From Haliea sp041746975 (GTDB lineage: Bacteria; Pseudomonadota; Gammaproteobacteria; Pseudomonadales; Halieaceae), in the NCBI GenBank assembly GCA_041746975.1, contig JBGTGB010000318.1:1-11109 (forward strand): a stretch of DNA of 11,109 nucleotides, given 5' to 3'. Below are positions 1 through 4,761 of this stretch, one piece after another. The notes beneath the pieces are model-generated. The model saw nothing but the letters and a program-made list of their open reading frames with translations, was not told the origin of the DNA and did no database searches. A program made the position numbers and the translations under genes. Every line of letters begins with the position of its first letter. Position 1 is the stretch's first letter.

Positions 1-1188
1 CTGTCCGGCGTGATCGAGCGCGGTGCCTACCCGGTGCTCGATGGTGAGGATTTTCGCAACGATGCCGTACTTTACTCGGGCAACGGTGTGACCATCGAAA
101 ACCTGTACATCACCCGCTACAAGGGCAACGGCATCATGGGCCAGGCCGGCAACAACTACATTATCCGCAACAACATCATAGTCGACACCGGCGTCTACGG
201 GATTTTCCCGCAGCTCGGAAAGAACGGCATCATTACCCACAATGTGGTCTCTGGCATTGAGGACGCTGCGATCTACGTCGGCATGTCCGACAACGTCGAT
301 GTGGTATTCAACGAAGTGTTCGAGAGTGTCGCCGGCATTGAAATCGAAAACAGCCGCGGCGCGCTGGTGGAAGGGAATTTCGTCTACAACAACACCGGCG
401 GCATCCTCGCCTTCATCACCCCGGGCCTGCCGATCAAGACCTGCGGCGATGTGATAATCCGCAACAACTTTATCTCCGGCAACAACCACGAGAATTTCGC
501 CATCCCGGGTTCGCTGGTCTCCAATATACCGCCCGGGACCGGGGTACTGGTGATGGCCTGCGACGACGTGGTACTGGAGGGCAATATCATCACCAACAAC
601 GATTCCGTCGGGATTACCTTCACGGATTTTTCCCTGGCGTCCAATGCCGCGGTGGATCCGGAGTCGGACCCGTACCCGAACCGTCCGGTGATCCTCAACA
701 ACATCATGCTCAACAACGGCAACAACCCCGCGCCGGTGGTGCGCGCCATCCTCGCGGCCATGCTCGAGACCCGGGGCCCGGATATCATCGACACGGTGGG
801 CATGGACGACGGCTGCATTCTCAACCCGGAGCGTTTTCGCACCATCGGTCTCGGCCAGTACGGGGATTGCGCGTTTAGCACGACTGCCAACGTCGCCACC
901 TACACCTTGCCAGAGCCGGTGCCAGCCCGGGATCTTGCCGATGTCGATACCGGGCGCCTCGTATACTACGGCATCTGTGCCGGCTGCCATGCCTATAATT
1001 CCCGACTCATTGGCCCCCCGGTACAGGTAGTGCAGGCTTTGTACCTGGATGACCCGGAAGGGATTGCCGCGTACATTGCCCAGCCGGAACGGAAGCGGCC
1101 GGATTACCCGGAGATGCCACCGCAGGCGCATCTGGATGCGGCTACACGTCTTGCGGCGGCGGAATTCATGCTGCAGTTGGAGAACTGA
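1..1188 (+). CDS. Parallel beta-helix protein with C-terminal c-type heme domain (5' partial)
   Basis: The reading frame is open from base 1, so the N-terminus lies outside the window; the GTG at 10 is probably internal. About 395 codons are visible. The first ~280 residues form a right-handed parallel beta-helix: short repeating turns rich in G-N-x-I and N-N pairs (RNNIIVDTG, EGNFVYNNTGG, RNNFISGNN, EGNIITNND, LNNIMLNNGNN), typical of an asparagine ladder. The last ~75 residues carry a heme-attachment motif CAGCH (bases 976-990) and a downstream YPEMPP whose Met is a likely sixth heme ligand, so this is a small monoheme cytochrome c domain. Heme attachment implies export to the periplasm. 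From family knowledge, similar beta-helix proteins lie beside diheme cytochromes in other proteobacteria; the function is uncharacterised. An electron-transfer or surface-polymer role is inference. No clear terminator follows the stop. Confidence 0.85.
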   Translation: MSGVIERGAYPVLDGEDFRNDAVLYSGNGVTIENLYITRYKGNGIMGQAGNNYIIRNNIIVDTGVYGIFPQLGKNGIITHNVVSGIEDAAIYVGMSDNVDVVFNEVFESVAGIEIENSRGALVEGNFVYNNTGGILAFITPGLPIKTCGDVIIRNNFISGNNHENFAIPGSLVSNIPPGTGVLVMACDDVVLEGNIITNNDSVGITFTDFSLASNAAVDPESDPYPNRPVILNNIMLNNGNNPAPVVRAILAAMLETRGPDIIDTVGMDDGCILNPERFRTIGLGQYGDCAFSTTANVATYTLPEPVPARDLADVDTGRLVYYGICAGCHAYNSRLIGPPVQVVQALYLDDPEGIAAYIAQPERKRPDYPEMPPQAHLDAATRLAAAEFMLQLEN

Positions 1189-1230
1189 ATCTCGGCGCAG
1201 CAACCCTTGTAACAGACAAAAAAATAGACA

Positions 1231-1258
1231 TTGCGCCTCTCGTGATTCCGCCTACAAT
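1231..1258 (+). promoter_or_regulatory. Candidate sigma-70 promoter of the AlgP-like gene
   Basis: A good -10 hexamer TACAAT (1253-1258) lies 16 bases after a weak -35, TTGCGC (1231-1236), in an A/T-rich patch that stands out from the surrounding GC-rich DNA. Transcription would start near 1265, leaving a short leader before the preferred ATG at 1315. The -35 matches the consensus at only three positions, so this is a moderate call from sequence alone. Confidence 0.4.
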
Positions 1259-1314
1259 TAAGCAGCGGTACCCGTTTAACAACGAGAGTGATCACGCCCA
1301 TGTTGGAGAAAGAA

Positions 1315-1959
1315 ATGGCTCAGGCTGTGAAGATGGCAGAGCAGGCGAACAAGAAGGTTGTGCAGCTGCAGAAGAAGCTGTTGTCGGAAACTGAAAAGGC
1401 GCATGCCAAGGTCAAGGCTGACCTGACGGCGGCGCGGAAAAAGCACACTGCTGCGAACACGCGCCTGAAAAAAGCGCGCAGTTCCCTGCGGGGCAAGGCC
1501 AGCAGCGCCAATCAGAAGCACGTCGAAGAACTGGTCAAACAGGTACAGGATCTGGCGGAAGCAGTGGCACGTGTCGCCAAGACTGCCTATACCTCCTTCG
1601 AGAAGCTGCTGCCGATTCAAGCGGATCTGGCACTTGAGTCCCGCCGTGCCGTAGCAGCGGACAAGGCCGCATCAATGGTCGAAAAAGCAGCTGAAAGACG
1701 CAGCAAGGCGAAGAAGTCAGCGGCCGGGAAGAAAGGTGCGGCAGTGACGAACGCAGCTGCGAAGAAACCATCTGCGAAAAAAGCCGCTGCGAAAAAAGCC
1801 GCTGCGAAGAAGTCGGCCGCCAAGAAGAAAGCGGCGCCCAAGAAAAAGGCTGCACCCAAAAAGGCCGCAGCAAAGAAAAAGGCAACTCCGAAGAAGAAGG
1901 CTGCACCTAAGAAGGCAGCTGCCAAAAAAGCGGCGGCCGCTCCGGCAAGTTCCAGCTGA
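1315..1959 (+). CDS. AlgP-like / histone H1-like Ala-Lys-rich protein
   Basis: A 214-residue, very basic protein. Residues ~1-125 are predicted long charged alpha helix or coiled coil (MAQAVKMAEQANKK..., EELVKQVQDLAEAVARVAK). Residues ~128-210 are an almost pure Lys/Ala/Pro tail of AAAKK, KKAAPKK and KKATPKK units, ending in ASSS. This two-part layout matches Pseudomonas AlgP and bacterial histone H1-like proteins, which bind DNA through the tail; AlgP was reported as a regulator of alginate genes. The target here is unknown and need not be alginate. I chose the ATG at 1315 because GGAG (1305-1308) sits six bases upstream. In-frame GTG 1288 and ATG 1300 are alternatives with poorer ribosome sites and would add 9 or 5 residues. 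The gene is convergent with the sugar dehydrogenase. The tail is encoded by short DNA repeats, so its length probably varies between strains. Confidence 0.8.
   Translation: MAQAVKMAEQANKKVVQLQKKLLSETEKAHAKVKADLTAARKKHTAANTRLKKARSSLRGKASSANQKHVEELVKQVQDLAEAVARVAKTAYTSFEKLLPIQADLALESRRAVAADKAASMVEKAAERRSKAKKSAAGKKGAAVTNAAAKKPSAKKAAAKKAAAKKSAAKKKAAPKKKAAPKKAAAKKKATPKKKAAPKKAAAKKAAAAPASSS
1756..1815 (+). repeat. 15-bp tandem repeat encoding the (A)AAKK tail
   Basis: Four consecutive 15-bp units (1756-1770, 1771-1785, 1786-1800, 1801-1815) of the form gctgcgaaaaaagcc, diverged mainly at third positions and the last codon; the second and third differ only at their first base. Each encodes a five-residue Ala/Lys step of the basic tail. 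A longer duplication follows: the protein segment KKKAAPKKAAAKK occurs at residues 176-188 and again at 193-205. Such coding repeats typically expand and contract by slippage. Confidence 0.75.
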
Positions 1960-1972
1960 GGCGCAGATCGCG

Positions 1973-2004
1973 ATAGCTCCATCGCGCCTGATGGGTGGAG
2001 CTAT
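1973..2004. terminator. Hairpin between convergent genes, possible bidirectional terminator
   Basis: A perfect 9-bp inverted repeat: ATAGCTCCA (1973-1981) and TGGAGCTAT (1996-2004), with a 14-base loop. It lies 13 bases after the stop of the AlgP-like gene and directly against the stop of the sugar dehydrogenase on the other strand, the usual place for a shared terminator. Neither side has a strong run of T after the stem, so intrinsic termination may be weak. Confidence 0.5.
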
Positions 2005-3135
2005 TCAGTCCGCTGGCCGCACCTCAGCCGGCCGCACCTGAGTCGGCCGCACTCTGAGCAGGGCGCCGTCTTCGGCATCGGTGAGCAGGTAGATAAAGCC
2101 ATCTGCTCCCGTGCGGACATCGCGGATGCGCGCGTCCAATTCACTGAACAGCGCGACCTCAGCGCTGATCCGGCCGTCCTGCAGGGTCAGCAGCCTTACC
2201 TCCTTGTCTACCAGTGCGCCAACCAGCAACTTGCCGTGCCAGGCGGGAAACTGTTCACCGTCATACCAGGTCATGCCTGAGGGTGCGATGCTGGGTGTCC
2301 AGACATGGAGGGGCGCGGCCATTCCCGGCAGTTCGGTGAAAGGTGAGACGTAGGCTCCGCTGTAGTCCACGCCGTGGGTTGCCGCCGGCCAACCGTAGTT
2401 CTCTCCTGCCCGCAGGAGGTTGACCTCGTCCCCTCCCTTGGGGCCGTGTTCGTGCAGGTAGACGGCGCCAGAGTCGCCAGCGAGAACCAGGCCCTGGGGA
2501 TTGCGGTGCCCCAGCGTCCACACCCGCTCGCTACCCGGTTCGCTGAAAGGGTTGTCCACCGGCACACTGCCGTCATCGTTGATCCGTAGCACCTTGCCCA
2601 TCTCGTTTCGCGGGTCCTGCGCCTGTTCGCGAAAATCGAAGCCATCGCCGGTGGTGAGCAGCAGGCTGGTATCCGGCAGGAACAGCAGCCGACCGCCGTA
2701 GTGCTGGGGCGTGTTTTTCTTGTCCGCGACCCAGAGGATGTCACTGCCATCCACCAGGGAATTGCCCTCCAGCCGCGCGCGCCAGATTGCGGTGCCATTG
2801 GCGTCGCGGTCACCCCGGGCATAGGCGAGGTAGACCAGCTGGTTGGTCGCAAACTCCGGGTGCAGCACAATATCGAAAAAACCGCCCTGGCCGGCGAGGA
2901 AGGTCGCGGGTACACCACTGATTTCCTGGCGACGACTACCATCGCCACTGATATGCAGCAGCTTGCCGCGTCGTTCGGTTACCAGCAGGCCGCCGTCGGG
3001 CAGCTGGGCGACAGACCAGGGGTGGTGCAGGCCACTGGCGATTGTTTCCATCTGGTAGTCTGCCGCTGCGGTGGCAAGGCTGGCCACCAGGAATAGCGTA
3101 GCCGTCACTCGACGGACAATCGCTGTTGCATTCAT
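2005..3135 (-). CDS. PQQ-dependent sugar (aldose) dehydrogenase, exported
   Basis: A 376-residue protein of the soluble glucose/aldose dehydrogenase (GSDH/YliI-type) beta-propeller family, which oxidises aldoses to lactones with PQQ in the periplasm. A signal peptide is visible (MNATAIVRR, hydrophobic TLFLVASL, cleavage probably after ATAAA). Family landmarks in order: LHHPWSVAQLPDG (37-48), AGQGGFFDIVLHPEF (81-95), TPQHYGGRL (142-150) with H145 as the expected catalytic base, TTGDGFD, GKVLRINDDG, VWTLGHRNPQGL (205-216), HEHGPKGGDEVNLL (228-241), ENYGWP (245-250), ARIRDVRTGADGFIYLLTD. The start at 3135 gives a proper signal peptide and has AAAGGA seven bases upstream; the frame is open to 3345 but that extension destroys the signal. 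The last 15 residues are a five-residue repeat (VRPTQ/VRPAE/VRPAD) absent from the fold. No PQQ synthesis gene is in the window. Confidence 0.9.
   Translation of the reverse strand: MNATAIVRRVTATLFLVASLATAAADYQMETIASGLHHPWSVAQLPDGGLLVTERRGKLLHISGDGSRRQEISGVPATFLAGQGGFFDIVLHPEFATNQLVYLAYARGDRDANGTAIWRARLEGNSLVDGSDILWVADKKNTPQHYGGRLLFLPDTSLLLTTGDGFDFREQAQDPRNEMGKVLRINDDGSVPVDNPFSEPGSERVWTLGHRNPQGLVLAGDSGAVYLHEHGPKGGDEVNLLRAGENYGWPAATHGVDYSGAYVSPFTELPGMAAPLHVWTPSIAPSGMTWYDGEQFPAWHGKLLVGALVDKEVRLLTLQDGRISAEVALFSELDARIRDVRTGADGFIYLLTDAEDGALLRVRPTQVRPAEVRPAD
2013..2057 (-). repeat. 15-bp tandem repeat, three copies, at the 3' end of the sugar dehydrogenase
   Basis: Three adjacent 15-base units on the + strand (2013-2027 ctggccgcacctcag, 2028-2042 ccggccgcacctgag, 2043-2057 tcggccgcactctga) differ at only a few positions. 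Read on the minus strand in frame they encode the C-terminal VRP-x-x repeats. The repeat ends five bases from the stop codon and 8 bases from the terminator hairpin. Confidence 0.8.
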
Positions 3136-3163
3136 GGGCTTTTCCTTTGCGGTTTGTGCGGTC

Positions 3164-3169
3164 ATTATA
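3164..3169 (-). promoter_or_regulatory. Candidate -10 box for the sugar dehydrogenase
   Basis: On the minus strand this is a perfect TATAAT, 28 bases upstream of the dehydrogenase ATG, which would give a leader of about 20 bases carrying the AAAGGA ribosome site. No convincing -35 is seen at the expected distance. The overlapping + strand TATAAA (3166-3171) could serve the divergent membrane-protein gene instead, so the 63-bp intergenic region may hold two back-to-back promoters. Confidence 0.35.
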
Positions 3170-3198
3170 AACAGACTCAGCGCCAGAGGTAGTCGCCC

Positions 3199-3636
3199 AT
3201 GATTCGTGTGCTCAAGGCATTTTTCCCCGCGGTTATTGTGGCCTATGTTCTCGGCTGTCTGCTGGCGACCCAGGTGGTGCTCGGCAATCTCGGGGAGTTG
3301 GGCGTTGAAGTCTCCATGGCTACGCGCCTCCAGGCCAGCCTGCACGATCTACTGGGCATGACCGCTTACCTGCTGCTGATTCTGGTGGCGTTTGTGCTTG
3401 CAATGCCGATAGCCGCCGGTTTGGTGCGCATGCATGCGGTGCCGGGAACCCGTGTCTTCTGGTTCACCCTGGCGGGGTTTGTCGCGTTGGTGGCACTGCA
3501 CCTGATCATGCGCCAGGTGCTGGGCCTGTATCCCGTGGCCGCGGCCAGGGAGTGGAGTGGCTTGCTGTCGCAGGGGTTTGCGGGGGCCGCAGGCGGGTTC
3601 CTGTTCAGTGCCATCAGCAGCAGTGGCCGCCGATGA
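3199..3636 (+). CDS. Small integral membrane protein, function unknown
   Basis: I do not recognise this 145-residue protein. It has four probable membrane helices (about residues 8-28, 52-74, 86-106 and 122-140), short polar loops, and a basic end SSSGRR. The loop between helices 1 and 2 (NLGELGVEVSMATRLQASLHD) is amphipathic. An AGAGGTAG sequence stands about seven bases before the ATG, a good ribosome site. The gene is divergent from the sugar dehydrogenase with 63 bp between the two starts, and its stop is only two bases from the stop of the convergent HemN-like gene. Codon use looks native to the window. A membrane partner of the dehydrogenase is possible on position alone, but nothing in the sequence shows it. 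Confidence 0.7.
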   Translation: MIRVLKAFFPAVIVAYVLGCLLATQVVLGNLGELGVEVSMATRLQASLHDLLGMTAYLLLILVAFVLAMPIAAGLVRMHAVPGTRVFWFTLAGFVALVALHLIMRQVLGLYPVAAAREWSGLLSQGFAGAAGGFLFSAISSSGRR

Positions 3637-3638
3637 GG

Positions 3639-4673
3639 TCAGATAATCCGCGCCGCCAGCGGTAGCCTGCCGGCCTTGATGGCCGCGGTGTAGGAGGGTT
3701 CATCCTTGAAATTCTGGAAGTGGTTGTTGCCCAGGGCGCTGATGGCGGAGATGCCAAAGGCGAGCAGCTCACAATCCTTGTGCGTGGAGTGGCCCTGGAA
3801 GTTGCGGTTCAGTGTGCCCTGCATCTGCGCCAGGGCCAGCTCGTCACCAGGTCGGGCGAAGTGCTCCATGCCGATATTCTTGTAGCCCTCCCCTAGCAGC
3901 CGCTCCATGCTCTGCTGCAGTATTGCCATTTTCACCTCGGCTGCGGGCAACAGGCTTGCGTCAATCTGGCGCTGGGTCTTGAACAATTGCGGCATGTGCG
4001 CGTAGTTGAACAGGGACAACCGGTCCGGCTGCAGCGCAATGACCTGGTCCAGGGTCCGGGCAAAGGAGCGCTCATTCTGCAGCGGCAGACCAAAGATCAG
4101 GTCCATGCTGAGAGACTTGAAGGCCGAAGCGCGGATTGCCGCCACCAGGGCCGCAACTTCCCCGGCACTGTTGCAGCGGTTGACTGCCCGCTGTACGTCC
4201 GGATCGAAGTCCTGCACGCCCATGATGATGCGGTTGAAGCCCAGCTGGCGCAGGTGCCGGATGCGTTCGCTGGCCATGCCGCCTGGGTGAATCTCAATAG
4301 AGAATTCACCCTCGTCGTCCTTGGCCACGCGGAACTCCTCCCGTATTTTCTGCATCAGCGCCTGCATTTCGGTGTCGCTGAGATAGGTCGGTGTGCCGCC
4401 GCTCCAGTGAATCTGGCGCACGATCCTTTCCGGGTTGACTGCGGCCGCCTGCAGCTCAATTTCGCGCTGCAGGAACACCAGGTAGTCTCTGGCACGCCGC
4501 CGGTTGGCGGTAATAATCTTGTTGCAGGCGCAGAAGTAGCAAACGGTGTCACAGAAAGGAATATGAAAGTACAGCGACAGGGGCTCGCTGATTTCATTGC
4601 TGGCGGCAATCGCCTCGCGCCACTGCGCTTCGTAGACATCGGCCTGAAACTGGGCTGCGCTCGGGGATGCCAT
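3639..4673 (-). CDS. hemN: HemN-like radical SAM protein, truncated (possible pseudogene)
   Basis: Strongly similar to oxygen-independent coproporphyrinogen III oxidase, the radical SAM enzyme that decarboxylates coproporphyrinogen III in anaerobic heme synthesis. It has SLYFHIPFC with the HemN-type CxxxCxxCxC cluster motif (C41, C45, C48, C50), SAM-binding GGTPT (92-96), GFNRIIMGVQDFDPDVQ, MDLIFGLPLQ, PDRLSLFNYAH and GMEHFARPGDELA...RNFQGHSTH. It is only 344 residues against about 455 for the family. It stops after AGRLPLAARII, so the whole C-terminal domain (roughly 75-90 residues) is missing, and no remnant in another frame is visible downstream. The N-terminal RYTSYPTA region is also absent; the in-frame codons upstream read PPQYTGCP, resembling it, but no start codon precedes them before a stop (4737-4739). 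No good ribosome site precedes the ATG. It is either a decaying gene or a shortened paralogue. Real coproporphyrinogen oxidase activity is doubtful. Confidence 0.75.
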   Translation of the reverse strand: MASPSAAQFQADVYEAQWREAIAASNEISEPLSLYFHIPFCDTVCYFCACNKIITANRRRARDYLVFLQREIELQAAAVNPERIVRQIHWSGGTPTYLSDTEMQALMQKIREEFRVAKDDEGEFSIEIHPGGMASERIRHLRQLGFNRIIMGVQDFDPDVQRAVNRCNSAGEVAALVAAIRASAFKSLSMDLIFGLPLQNERSFARTLDQVIALQPDRLSLFNYAHMPQLFKTQRQIDASLLPAAEVKMAILQQSMERLLGEGYKNIGMEHFARPGDELALAQMQGTLNRNFQGHSTHKDCELLAFGISAISALGNNHFQNFKDEPSYTAAIKAGRLPLAARII

Positions 4674-4761
4674 GATGGACTGACTGCACTCAAGTGGGCA
4701 TCCAGTGTACTGCGGCGGCCATTCGGGGCCATTGACCTACATCAAGCCAGTGGCTCGTTCC

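Noticed and set aside
1617..1982. Minus-strand frame with AAFF/AAAFL repeats resembling a membrane protein
   Set aside because: It is simply the complement of the Lys/Ala repeat tail (AAG and GCC codons read as CTT and GGC); the hydrophobic repeat is an artefact.
3136..3345. N-terminal extension of the sugar dehydrogenase to 3345
   Set aside because: It would bury a good signal peptide 70 residues inside the protein, overlap the divergent membrane-protein gene, and ignore the strong ribosome site before ATG 3135.
3541..3640. Search for the missing HemN C-terminal domain in other frames past the stop
   Set aside because: Reading on past 3639 on the minus strand gives no HemN_C-like sequence, and this DNA codes the membrane protein on the + strand, so a simple frameshift does not explain the truncation.
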